Positions 18,621-26,958 of a DNA stretch of 64,000 nucleotides are shown piece by piece. The position numbers and the translations under genes are program-made. The stretch is from contig CAWKNP010000003.1 in NCBI GenBank assembly GCA_963851105.1, forward strand, positions 62,001 through 126,000. Direction: 5' to 3'. The notes beneath the pieces were generated by a model. It did not search any database and had not been told where the DNA came from. It worked only from the letters and a program-made list of their open reading frames with translations. This DNA comes from DATARN01 sp963851105 (GTDB lineage Bacteria > Actinomycetota > Acidimicrobiia > Acidimicrobiales > Palsa-688). Within the stretch, counting starts at the first letter, position 1; each line of letters begins with the position of its first letter.

Positions 18621-19341
18621 GCCACTGCACGCCAGCTCGCTGGCCTCGACCTCCGGGGCTTCGGGCGGCGCCACCGGCGCCGGCGGTACCTCGGGTGGAG
18701 CAGCCTCGGCTTCGAAGCTCTCCTCCTCCTCGGGTAGCGGGAGCACCGTCAGCGGAGTCGGCGCGGCCGCGACGCTCGCAAGCGTCGGCGGTGACAGTGG
18801 CGCGCTGTTGGCCGCTGGTTGTGCGCCCAACGTCGACATTGCGAGTTCGGGGTGCGGCAATACCGGCACCGGGAACTCGGGAACTGGCAACAACGGCACC
18901 GGCAACAGTGGAAATGGCAACGTCGGCCTGGGCAACTCGGGCACCGGTAACGTCGGAACCGCCAACTCTGGCTTCTTCAATACCGGCACCGGGAACTCCG
19001 GGTGCGGGAACAACGGGACCGCCAACTCGGGCTTCGACAACGACGGCACGGCTAACTCGGGCGGCTCCGGCGACTGCGATATTGATGTCGTCACGCCGCC
19101 GGTCGTCACGCCGCCGGTCGTCACGCCGCCGGTCGTCACGCCGCCGGTCGTCACCCCCCCGGTCGTCGACATCGACATTCCGGGCGGGCCGACCGCGGAA
19201 GTGACCGGCGCCAACCTGCCGTTGACCGGGTCCAACACCGCAATGCCGCTGGCGGTCGCCCTCGGGCTGCTGCTGAGCGGCGGTGCCGCTGTCGGCCTCA
19301 CCGGACGCCGCCGCGACGAAGTCGAGGCCGACGCCGAATAG
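17638..19341 (+). CDS. C-terminal part of the giant surface protein, LPLTG anchor (other frame)
   Basis: Continuation of the giant protein after a +1 frameshift; GTG 17638 is only the first in-frame start-like codon and is probably not a real start. It holds the last two repeats, a Ser-rich linker, a Cys-flanked asparagine/glycine repeat (18820-19077), five VVTPP repeats and a sortase signal: LPLTG, a hydrophobic helix of about 20 residues, then GRRRDEVEADAE. That is a classic LPxTG cell-wall anchor. If the frameshift is real the anchor is lost from the large N-terminal product; if it is a base-calling error the gene is 7752-19341. Confidence 0.7.
   Translation: MTTGDAVSGAAFSGDVAGPGGSGAVGVVVVSGDSGAATGTATGGTSGSATATALGNATSGATGSTTTTAAATGGQSGAAVASPVSSNAAASGSGGASGATGAASQTSDASSGGTGPSTGGATGGSGLASAIGAAGSGTTGPGGDSGGAVNASATTGTAASGAAGASAGATGGNTGTTGDAILIPVITVASGIGGDALATPTSGDTGIAVSGVAFSGAAGSGSTGGVSNITGTGDSGDVISTSNGGSSGATTGTAIGDATTGASGDVATHASATGGVTGSVASSPMATNTSASGPGGKSGPSGTSSQTTNVSTGDTGDATVVAAAALASPLHASSLASTSGASGGATGAGGTSGGAASASKLSSSSGSGSTVSGVGAAATLASVGGDSGALLAAGCAPNVDIASSGCGNTGTGNSGTGNNGTGNSGNGNVGLGNSGTGNVGTANSGFFNTGTGNSGCGNNGTANSGFDNDGTANSGGSGDCDIDVVTPPVVTPPVVTPPVVTPPVVTPPVVDIDIPGGPTAEVTGANLPLTGSNTAMPLAVALGLLLSGGAAVGLTGRRRDEVEADAE
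18820..19077 (+). repeat. Cys-flanked NxGxGNxG repeat module (MPTR-like)
   Basis: Encodes CAPNVDIASSGCGNTG followed by runs of G(N)SGTGN, NVGLGN and ANSGFFNTG, closing with GSGDC. The five-residue N-x-G-x-G pattern is the one seen in mycobacterial PPE-MPTR proteins. An equivalent module with the same cysteine frame (19585-19839) is in the next gene. Confidence 0.75.
19087..19161 (+). repeat. Five 15-bp repeats encoding VVTPP
   Basis: Five tandem copies of GTCGTCACGCCGCCG (the last with a variant), encoding a proline-rich spacer just before the LPLTG anchor. Such spacers commonly carry a surface domain across the cell wall. Confidence 0.85.
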
Positions 19342-19363
19342 TCACAAGCACGGAAGAACGCGG

Positions 19364-19393
19364 AAAGGGAGGGCGTCACTGCTCTCCCTTTTT
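19364..19393 (+). terminator. Rho-independent terminator of the giant gene
   Basis: AAAGGGAG, 12-nt loop, CTCCCTTT running into TTTTT. It begins 23 bp after the giant gene's stop codon. Confidence 0.75.
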
Positions 19394-19454
19394 CGCGCCT
19401 TGCGGTCTCTCTGTATCCGTTTGGTGGTTTCTCGGGCAGTTACGGCCAGAATGG

Positions 19455-19483
19455 TTGCGGGCAGTGAAGTGATCCACTACCGT
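19455..19483 (+). promoter_or_regulatory. Promoter of the small LPLTG gene
   Basis: TTGCGG (19455-19460), 17-nt spacer, TACCGT (19478-19483), 8 nt, ATG 19492. It matches the promoter at 7715-7743 in both boxes, both spacings and the flanking ATGGTTGCG. Confidence 0.6.
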
Positions 19484-19491
19484 CCGATCCC

Positions 19492-20166
19492 ATGTCCGCA
19501 CTCGTTGCAAGCCTGGCCCTGGTCACCGCCCTTTCTGGCCAGGCCCGCTCAGCTCCGTCGGCGCTGAGCGCCCACCCCATTGCCTGTGCCCCCAATGCCG
19601 ACATCTCCAGTTCGGGGTGCGGTAACACCGGCGTAGGCAACTCGGGCTTCGCCAACAACGGCGTCGGCAACTCCGGCTCCGCCAACGTTGGCAACGGCAA
19701 CTCGGGATTTGTCAATACCGGCAACGGGAACTCAGGAACCGGGAATACCGGAAACGGCAATTCAGGCTGCGGTAACAACGGCACTGCCAACTCGGGTAGT
19801 GGCAACACCGGTGTCGGCAACTCGGGCGGCTCGGGATGCGTTGCCGGGCCCCCAACCACGACCGTCGGTCCCCCCACCACGACCCCTGGCGGCCATTCCA
19901 CCACGACCATCGGCAACGCCCCGGTCCCCGGCCAGGGCTCCGTCCCCGCCGGGACTCTGCCTCTCACCGGGCGTGACTCGACGACCCCGCTGACCCTGGC
20001 CATGGGCCTGTTGGTCGCGGGCGCCGGCGCCGTTGGCCTGGCCAACCGCCGCCGCCACGCCATGGCGACCGCCGGCGGCGCCATGCTGCCGTTGTCGCAG
20101 GCCGTCGGCCTGCTCCTGACCGGCCGGGCCAAGGCCCCGAAGTCGAACGAGCGGAGCCGGTCGTAG
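19492..20166 (+). CDS. Small LPLTG-anchored surface protein, paralogue of the giant C-terminus
   Basis: 224-residue secreted protein. A hydrophobic N-terminus (MSALVASLALVTALSG) without basic residues is followed by the Cys-flanked module CAPNADISSSGCGNTG with NxGxGNxG-type repeats up to GSGC. Next come a Thr/Pro spacer (TTTVGPPTTTPGG), LPLTG, a hydrophobic helix and NRRR. Past this basic stop is an odd tail with a second hydrophobic stretch (MLPLSQAVGLLLTGR), perhaps a remnant of a duplicated anchor. It is in essence the C-terminal end of the giant protein without the repeats, so the two probably share the same sortase and wall position. Confidence 0.8.
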   Translation: MSALVASLALVTALSGQARSAPSALSAHPIACAPNADISSSGCGNTGVGNSGFANNGVGNSGSANVGNGNSGFVNTGNGNSGTGNTGNGNSGCGNNGTANSGSGNTGVGNSGGSGCVAGPPTTTVGPPTTTPGGHSTTTIGNAPVPGQGSVPAGTLPLTGRDSTTPLTLAMGLLVAGAGAVGLANRRRHAMATAGGAMLPLSQAVGLLLTGRAKAPKSNERSRS

Positions 20167-20234
20167 GACCAAGCGGTCGAGCACCTAGACTGGGCGCTCT
20201 CCTTTAGCCGCGCCCCGGCTTGAGGTGTCCTGAG

Positions 20235-21482
<1,248 letters not shown>

Positions 21483-21522
21483 GCCGGTGGCGGAGCCGGC
21501 CAGCGGCGCAGACTTGCGAATT

Positions 21523-21580
21523 TGATTTTCTGAGCACCATCTGAGGGCACCTGTCGCGCCAAATGGTGCTCAGAAACTCA
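21523..21580. terminator. Inverted repeat between convergent genes
   Basis: Arms of 18 bp with one mismatch (14 perfect: TTTCTGAGCACCAT / ATGGTGCTCAGAAA) around a 22-nt spacer, in the gap between the SEC-C gene and gpmA. It probably ends both transcripts. The AT-rich arms and long loop are unlike the GC-rich terminators elsewhere in the window. Confidence 0.6.
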
Positions 21581-21598
21581 CAACTGCAGAGAACCGGG

Positions 21599-22306
21599 CT
21601 ACGAGCCCTCCGCCTTGAGCCACTCCCCGCCGGCGACGAGGGGCCGCAGGTTGTCGTCGAGCTCGTACACGATGGGGACGCCCGTCGGGATCTCCAGGTT
21701 GGGGATCTTCTCGTCGCTGATGCCATCGAGGTGCTTGACGAGGCCGCGGAGGCTGTTGCCATGGGCGGCGACGAGGACGACCTTGCCGAGCCGCAGGTCG
21801 GGAACGATGGCGTCGTACCAGTACGGCAGCATCCGGGCCACCACGTCGGCGAGGCACTCCGTCGCCGGCAGGAGCTCGGGAGGCAGGTCGGCGTAGCGGG
21901 GGTCGGCGGTCGGGTTCCACGGGCTGTTGGGATCGATGGGCGGCGGGGGAGTGGCGTAGCTGCGCCGCCACAGCAGGAACTGCTCGTCGCCGTACTGCGA
22001 GCGGGTTTCCGCCTTGTCGAGGCCCGTCAGGCTGCCGTAGTGCCGCTCGTTCAGGCGCCAATGGCGGTGCACCGGGATCCACAGCCTTGCCATCTCTTCC
22101 AGCGCCAGATGGGCGGTGCGGATGGCCCGTGTCTGCACCGAAGTATGCACCACGGTGATGGCGACGCCGGCCGCCGCAAGGCGCGTGCCCGCCGAGCGGG
22201 CCTCCTTTTCCCCGAGCTCGGAGAGGTCGCAGTCGTACCAGCCGGTGAAGCGGTTGGCCAGGTTCCAGGTGCTTTGACCATGGCGCAGCAGCACGAGAGT
22301 CGCCAT
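21599..22306 (-). CDS. gpmA: 2,3-bisphosphoglycerate-dependent phosphoglycerate mutase
   Basis: Glycolytic enzyme interconverting 3- and 2-phosphoglycerate, 235 residues. The histidine phosphatase signature is at the N-terminus (LVLLRHGQSTWN, phospho-acceptor His), followed by NRFTGWYDCDLSELG, NERHYGSLTGLDK, and AAHGNSLRGLVKHLDGIS with the second catalytic histidine. Length and motifs are those of the cofactor-dependent type. Start at 22306, leaderless behind TAAACT. It is divergent from dnaK across a 100-bp gap that contains the HspR site. Confidence 0.95.
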   Translation of the reverse strand: MATLVLLRHGQSTWNLANRFTGWYDCDLSELGEKEARSAGTRLAAAGVAITVVHTSVQTRAIRTAHLALEEMARLWIPVHRHWRLNERHYGSLTGLDKAETRSQYGDEQFLLWRRSYATPPPPIDPNSPWNPTADPRYADLPPELLPATECLADVVARMLPYWYDAIVPDLRLGKVVLVAAHGNSLRGLVKHLDGISDEKIPNLEIPTGVPIVYELDDNLRPLVAGGEWLKAEGS

Positions 22307-22312
22307 GCGCGC

Positions 22313-22318
22313 AGTTTA
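22313..22318 (-). promoter_or_regulatory. −10 box TAAACT, leaderless gpmA
   Basis: TAAACT on the minus strand ends 6 nt before the gpmA ATG. Confidence 0.4.
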
Positions 22319-22329
22319 TGTTGAGAACA

Positions 22330-22350
22330 GTTGAGTCTCAGTCGCTCAAG
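22330..22350. promoter_or_regulatory. HspR operator (HAIR box) upstream of dnaK
   Basis: GTTGAGT-N7-GCTCAAG. It matches the known HAIR consensus CTTGAGT-N7-ACTCAAG at all but the outermost base of the left half and the first base of the right half. It lies 57 bp before the dnaK ATG, and the operon's fourth gene is hspR, so autoregulation is expected. Promoter-like TTGAGT and TACACT overlap it. Confidence 0.85.
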
Positions 22351-22406
22351 TTAGATACACTTGAACAGTCAGACAGAGAATCTCAGAGTAACGGAGGCAA
22401 CCCATT

Positions 22407-24275
22407 ATGCCCAAGGCCGTCGGTATCGATCTCGGTACCACGAACTCGGTCGTCAGCGTTCTGGAGGCCGGCGAGCCCACGGTCATCCCCAACGCTGAGG
22501 GAGCGAGGACGACGCCCTCGGTAGTCGGCTTTTCCAAGTCGGGCGAGGTGCTGGTCGGCGAAGTCGCCAAGCGTCAGGCCATTACCAACCCTGATCGCAC
22601 CATCCGATCGGTCAAGCGCCACATGGGCACCGGTTGGTCGGTCAACATCGACGGCAAGAAGTACACCCCCCAGGAGATCAGCGCCCGCATCCTGCAGAAG
22701 TTGAAGCGCGACGCGGAAAGCTACCTGGGCGACACGGTGAGCCAGGCTGTCATCACCGTTCCTGCCTATTTCGACGACGCCCAACGCACCGCTACCAAAG
22801 AGGCAGGCGCCATCGCGGGCCTCGAGGTACTTCGCATCATCAATGAGCCGACGGCAGCCGCCCTGGCCTACGGGCTGGACAAAGAGGGCGCCGACCAGAC
22901 GGTCCTCGTCTTCGACCTCGGGGGCGGCACCTTCGACGTGTCGATCCTTGAGATCGGCGAAGGCGTGTTCGAGGTCAAGTCGACGAGCGGCAACACCCAT
23001 CTCGGCGGCGACGACTGGGACCAGCGGGTCATCGACTGGCTGGTCAAGGGCTTCAAGGACAACGAGGGCGTCGACCTGGGCGCCGACAAGATGGCGCTCC
23101 AGCGGCTGAAGGAAGCCGCCGAGAAGGCCAAGATCGAGTTGTCGGCGGTGCAGGAAACGAGCATCAACCTGCCTTTCATCACTGCCACCAGCGAGGGTCC
23201 CAAGCACCTCGACATGAAGCTGACACGCTCGAAGTTCCAGGAGCTGACCAGCGACTTGGTCGAGGCCTGCAAGGGTCCCTTCGAGCAGGCCATCAAGGAC
23301 GCCGGCCTGGCCAAGGAGCAGATCCACCACGTCGTACTGGTCGGCGGTTCCACCCGGATGCCCGCCATCCAGGAGATGGTCTCCGCCTACACCGGCAACG
23401 ATCCGCACAAGGGTGTCAACCCCGACGAGGTCGTCGCGGTCGGCGCCGCCATCCAGGCGGGCGTGCTGAAGGGCGAGGTCAAGGACGTCTTGTTGCTCGA
23501 CGTGACCCCGTTGTCGCTTGGCATCGAGACCAAGGGTGGGATCATGACCAAGCTCATCGAGCGCAACACCACCATCCCGACGCGGCGCTCCGAGGTGTTC
23601 ACCACTGCCGAAGACATGCAGCCGAGCGTGGAGATCCACGTCCTGCAGGGCGAGCGGGAGATGGCGATGTACAACAAGACCCTCGGCAAGTTCCAACTGG
23701 TTGACCTGCCGCCCGCCCCCCGTGGCGTGCCCCAGATCGAGGTCACCTTCGACATCGACGCCAACGGGATCGTGCATGTGTCGGCCAAGGACAAGGCCAC
23801 CAGCAAGGAGCAGTCCATGACCATTACCGGTCAGTCGGCGCACAACCGCGACGAGATCGAGCGCATGGTCCGCGACGCCGAGGCCCACGCCGAGGAGGAC
23901 CGTCGCCGCCGCGAGGAGGCCGAGGTCCGCAACAACGCCGACAGCTTGGTGTACCAGACCGAGAAGATGCTGAAGGACCAGGCCATCTCCTATGTGGGCA
24001 CCGAGAAGGAGCGGGTCGAGGCCGACCTGAAGACGCTGAAGGACGCCCTCGGCGGCGCCGAAGTTGAGCCCATCCGCCGGGCCACCGACACCCTCGCCAT
24101 GGGTGTCCAGGAGCTCGGCAAGCGCCTCTACGAGGCGGCGGGCGTCAACGGCAACACCAACGCCGGGAGTGGGTCCCCCACCGCCGGCGGTGCCGGTGAC
24201 GGCGCTTCGTCGGCGCCGAACGACGAGGATGTCGTCGATGCGGAGATCGTCGACGAGCACGGCCATGGCGCATGA
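22407..24275 (+). CDS. dnaK: Chaperone DnaK (Hsp70)
   Basis: ATP-driven Hsp70 chaperone, 622 residues. It opens with AVGIDLGTTNSVVSVLE (phosphate-1 loop). VFDLGGGTFDVSILEIG and VLVGGSTRMPAIQ mark the ATPase domain, the linker DVLLLDVTPLSLGIETKGG joins the substrate-binding domain, and the C-terminus is a Gly/Ala-rich stretch ending in acidic DEDVVDAEIVDEH. GGAGG precedes the start. First gene of dnaK-grpE-dnaJ-hspR, overlapping grpE by ATGA. Confidence 0.98.
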   Translation: MPKAVGIDLGTTNSVVSVLEAGEPTVIPNAEGARTTPSVVGFSKSGEVLVGEVAKRQAITNPDRTIRSVKRHMGTGWSVNIDGKKYTPQEISARILQKLKRDAESYLGDTVSQAVITVPAYFDDAQRTATKEAGAIAGLEVLRIINEPTAAALAYGLDKEGADQTVLVFDLGGGTFDVSILEIGEGVFEVKSTSGNTHLGGDDWDQRVIDWLVKGFKDNEGVDLGADKMALQRLKEAAEKAKIELSAVQETSINLPFITATSEGPKHLDMKLTRSKFQELTSDLVEACKGPFEQAIKDAGLAKEQIHHVVLVGGSTRMPAIQEMVSAYTGNDPHKGVNPDEVVAVGAAIQAGVLKGEVKDVLLLDVTPLSLGIETKGGIMTKLIERNTTIPTRRSEVFTTAEDMQPSVEIHVLQGEREMAMYNKTLGKFQLVDLPPAPRGVPQIEVTFDIDANGIVHVSAKDKATSKEQSMTITGQSAHNRDEIERMVRDAEAHAEEDRRRREEAEVRNNADSLVYQTEKMLKDQAISYVGTEKERVEADLKTLKDALGGAEVEPIRRATDTLAMGVQELGKRLYEAAGVNGNTNAGSGSPTAGGAGDGASSAPNDEDVVDAEIVDEHGHGA

Positions 24276-24997
24276 CCGGCCCTGACGCGTCGAACGGCGC
24301 CCCCGCTTCGGCGGGCGGCGCCGGCCCGGCGGGGGGCGCGGGCGGTGGCGGCGCCGGCGGCGCGGGTCCCACGGGGGGCGCGGGCGCCGGCGGCGCCGGG
24401 TCGGGCCCGGCGGCCGGCGGGTCGGACCCGGTGGACAGCGGCGTGGCCGGGAACGGGACGGACGGCGGCGTGCCTGACGCCCCTTCGGACCTGGTATTCG
24501 ACCTGGCCGCGGAGATGGCCGATGCCGCCGTCGACCTGGCGGCTGCCCAGGCCGCCGCCGAGGTCGAGGTCGACCTTGAGGTCGCCGGCGTGGCGCGCGA
24601 GCGCGACGAGTACCTCGATGCCCTGCGGCGGCTGCAAGCCGACTTCGAGAACTACAAGAAGCGGGTCGAGAAGCAGAAGATCGAGCATGTGGAGCGCGCC
24701 GCCGGCGAGCTGGTGAGCAAGCTTCTCCCGGTGTGCGACACCGCCGACCTGGCCATCGCCCACGGAGGCGGCGAGGAGGTCAAGCAGGTGTGGACCGCCT
24801 TGTTCGACGCGCTCGAGCGCGAGGGGCTGGAGCGCATTGATCCGGTCGGGGTGGCATTTGATCCGACCGTGCACGACGCCGTGGCCCACGATCCTGGCGA
24901 GAGCTCCGACGGACCCGAGGTCGTCGAGGTGCTGCGGGCCGGGTACCGCTGGAAGGGCCGGGTCCTGCGCCCCGCCATGGTCAAAGTGAGAGGCTGA
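24272..24997 (+). CDS. grpE: Nucleotide exchange factor GrpE
   Basis: DnaK nucleotide exchange factor, 241 residues. The first 75 or so are a low-complexity Gly/Ala tract (GGAGPAGGAGGGGAGGAG), unusual in length. The conserved part starts with the long helix (RERDEYLDALRRLQADFENYKKR) and ends with the β-domain (VAFDPTVHDAVAHD, VLRAGYRWKGRVLRPAMVKV). Translation is coupled to dnaK by a 4-bp overlap. Confidence 0.95.
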   Translation: MTGPDASNGAPASAGGAGPAGGAGGGGAGGAGPTGGAGAGGAGSGPAAGGSDPVDSGVAGNGTDGGVPDAPSDLVFDLAAEMADAAVDLAAAQAAAEVEVDLEVAGVARERDEYLDALRRLQADFENYKKRVEKQKIEHVERAAGELVSKLLPVCDTADLAIAHGGGEEVKQVWTALFDALEREGLERIDPVGVAFDPTVHDAVAHDPGESSDGPEVVEVLRAGYRWKGRVLRPAMVKVRG

Positions 24998-25003
24998 GGC
25001 ATC

Positions 25004-26122
25004 ATGGCCCCGCAGCGCGAGTGGTTCGAGAAGGACTACTACAAGATTCTCGGGGTGAGCGATACCGCGACCGACAAGGACATCACCCGCGCCTACCGAA
25101 AGCTGGCCAAGCAGTACCACCCCGATGCCAATCCGGGCTCCGAGGACCAGTTCAAGGAAGTCTCCGCCGCCTACGACGTCCTCGGTGACGCCGCCCGGCG
25201 TAAGGAGTACGACGAGGTTCGCCGCCTGGGCCCCCTGAGCGGGGCGTTCTCCGGCGCGGGCGGAGCCGGCGGTCCCGGCGGGTTCAGCGCCAATTTCTCG
25301 ACCGATGACCTGACCGACCTCCTCGGGGGAATCTTCGGACGGGCACGCGGCGGCCGGGCGGCCGGCGGCGCCGCCGGGCCCCGCCGGGGCGAGGACCTCG
25401 AGGCGCAACTGCACCTGTCGTTCCTCGACGCAGTCAACGGGGTCACCGCCACCGTCAACGTCACCAGCGACGTGGCGTGCTCGCTGTGCGGGGGGACGGG
25501 CGCCGCGCCCGGTACCAGTCCGGTCATCTGCTCTACCTGCGGTGGCCGCGGTGTGATCAACGACAATCAAGGATTGTTCTCCTTCAGCCAGCCGTGCCGG
25601 GACTGCGGGGGTACGGGCATGCGGGTCGAGACGCCGTGCCGCAATTGCTTCGGCCGCGGCGTCGAGCGCAAGGGCCGCCAGGTCAAGGTGCGGATCCCGC
25701 CCGGCGTCGAGGACGGCCAGCGGATCCGGGTCAAGGGCCGCGGCGGCGTCGGCGCCAACGGCGGGGCGTCGGGCGACCTGTACGTGACGGTGCACACCAG
25801 CACCCATGCGCTCTTCGGTCGCCAGGGCAAGAACCTGACCCTTTCGGTCCCGATCAGCTTCCCCGAGGCGGCGCTCGGTGCCACCATCACCGTCCCCACC
25901 CTCGACAAGCCGATCAGCCTGAGGGTCCCGGCGGGCACCCGGTCGGGGCGGATCTTCCGGGTGAAGGAGCATGGGGTTCCCGCCCGTTCCGGCGCCGGGG
26001 ACCTGTTGGTCACCGTCGAAGTGTCGGTACCGCAGAAGCTGACCGATGCCGAACGCGAGGCCATCGAAGCCTTGGCCTCGGCGTCCAATGGGGGCTCACC
26101 GCGCGCACATCTGGGGGTGTAA
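25004..26122 (+). CDS. dnaJ: Co-chaperone DnaJ (Hsp40)
   Basis: Type I Hsp40, 372 residues. The J domain (about 8-75) has the HPD motif in QYHPDANPG. A short Gly/Phe region is followed by four zinc-binding CxxCxGxG-type repeats (CSLCGGTG, CSTCGGRG, CRDCGGTG, CRNCFGRG) and a substrate-binding C-terminal domain (VKVRIPPGVEDGQRIRVKGRG). It stimulates DnaK ATPase and delivers clients. It starts 6 bp after grpE. Confidence 0.97.
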   Translation: MAPQREWFEKDYYKILGVSDTATDKDITRAYRKLAKQYHPDANPGSEDQFKEVSAAYDVLGDAARRKEYDEVRRLGPLSGAFSGAGGAGGPGGFSANFSTDDLTDLLGGIFGRARGGRAAGGAAGPRRGEDLEAQLHLSFLDAVNGVTATVNVTSDVACSLCGGTGAAPGTSPVICSTCGGRGVINDNQGLFSFSQPCRDCGGTGMRVETPCRNCFGRGVERKGRQVKVRIPPGVEDGQRIRVKGRGGVGANGGASGDLYVTVHTSTHALFGRQGKNLTLSVPISFPEAALGATITVPTLDKPISLRVPAGTRSGRIFRVKEHGVPARSGAGDLLVTVEVSVPQKLTDAEREAIEALASASNGGSPRAHLGV

Positions 26123-26125
26123 GCC

Positions 26126-26506
26126 ATGCCTGACCGCAGTCCTTCCGCCCGAGCCGTCTATGTCATCTCGGTTGCCGCCGAACTGGCCGGGGTCCATCCG
26201 CAGACCCTGCGGATCTACGAGCGCAAGGGCCTGGTCGACCCCGCTCGCACGGGCGGCGGCAGCCGGCGCTACAGCGAGCGCGACCTGGCCCGCCTCCGCC
26301 GCATCCAGGAGCTGACCAACAACGGCCTCAACCTGGAGGGCGTCCGCCGGGTGATGGCGCTCGAGGACGAGGTGGCCCGATTGCGGCGGGAAGTGGCCAA
26401 GGCCCGCGAGGAAGCCGCCGAGGCAGTCGCTCGCACCCACCGCCAGTACCGCCGGGACCTGGTCCCGGTCAAGAACTCACCGGTGCCCTGGCGCCCGACC
26501 GGCTGA
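26126..26506 (+). CDS. hspR: Heat-shock repressor HspR (MerR family)
   Basis: MerR-type regulator, 126 residues. The winged helix-turn-helix has the typical VISVAAELAGVHPQTLRIYE and RRYSERDLARLRRIQELT; a coiled coil follows (LEDEVARLRREVAKAREEAAE). In actinobacteria HspR binds HAIR sites with DnaK as co-repressor and controls dnaK and clpB. Here it is the last gene of the dnaK operon, 3 bp after dnaJ, and HAIR-like sites precede both dnaK and clpB. Confidence 0.93.
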   Translation: MPDRSPSARAVYVISVAAELAGVHPQTLRIYERKGLVDPARTGGGSRRYSERDLARLRRIQELTNNGLNLEGVRRVMALEDEVARLRREVAKAREEAAEAVARTHRQYRRDLVPVKNSPVPWRPTG

Positions 26507-26535
26507 CCACTGCTTTGGCGGCCTGGGCGTCGGGC

Positions 26536-26868
26536 TCAGTCGCCGGAAATGGCCAGCCGGCTGCCCCGTTTGACGCCCCATCGGACAAAGGCGCCGGCCT
26601 CGGCCTCCAGTACGGCCCGGGTCCGCAGCCGGGGCCGGCTCAGGCGGTAGCGCCTCATCTTGGCGATGCCGATGACCCGTAGGTCCCGGTCACAGAAGGC
26701 GACGTCGAGGGCGAAGCGCATGCCGATGGTGTGGACCACCACCGCCGGCGCCAACAGGAGGGCGCCGTCGATCCCGTCGCGGCCGAGAAGACCGCGGGAA
26801 CGTTCCCCGGGCAGAGCGGCAACCTCGACCGGGGCCACCTGGATCCCGTCGCACAGCAGCCAGGGCAC
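26536..26868 (-). CDS. DUF192 family protein
   Basis: 110-residue protein of the DUF192 (UPF0127) family, with the conserved ERSRGLLGRDGIDGALLL, a histidine in VVHTIGMRFALDVAFCD, and AGAFVRWGVKRGSRLAI. Function unknown; no lipobox or signal peptide is seen, unlike many family members. The GTG at 26868 has GCGAGG upstream; a TTG at 26904 would add 12 residues. It is convergent with hspR and divergent from clpB. Confidence 0.8.
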   Translation of the reverse strand: MPWLLCDGIQVAPVEVAALPGERSRGLLGRDGIDGALLLAPAVVVHTIGMRFALDVAFCDRDLRVIGIAKMRRYRLSRPRLRTRAVLEAEAGAFVRWGVKRGSRLAISGD

Positions 26869-26914
26869 CGGCCTCGCAGTCTGCCACCCAACAGCGGTGA
26901 CCAACGGAACAAAA

Positions 26915-26935
26915 GTTGATACTCTGTGACTTAGG
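26915..26935. promoter_or_regulatory. Degenerate HAIR-like site upstream of clpB
   Basis: GTTGATA-N7-ACTTAGG keeps the 7-7-7 spacing and the core TTGA...ACT of an HspR site. It lies 23 bp before the clpB GTG, overlapping a TACTCT −10 candidate. Weaker than the dnaK site. Confidence 0.45.
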
Positions 26936-26958
26936 TTTTCTAAGGAGGTCGGAAGAAC

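Noticed and set aside
16251..19379. A second long minus-strand frame (1,042 residues)
   Set aside because: Arg/Gly/Pro-rich antisense reading of the repeats, no start signals and no domain.
22383..24266. 627-residue minus-strand frame over dnaK
   Set aside because: Exact antisense of an unmistakable Hsp70 gene; a typical GC-rich shadow.
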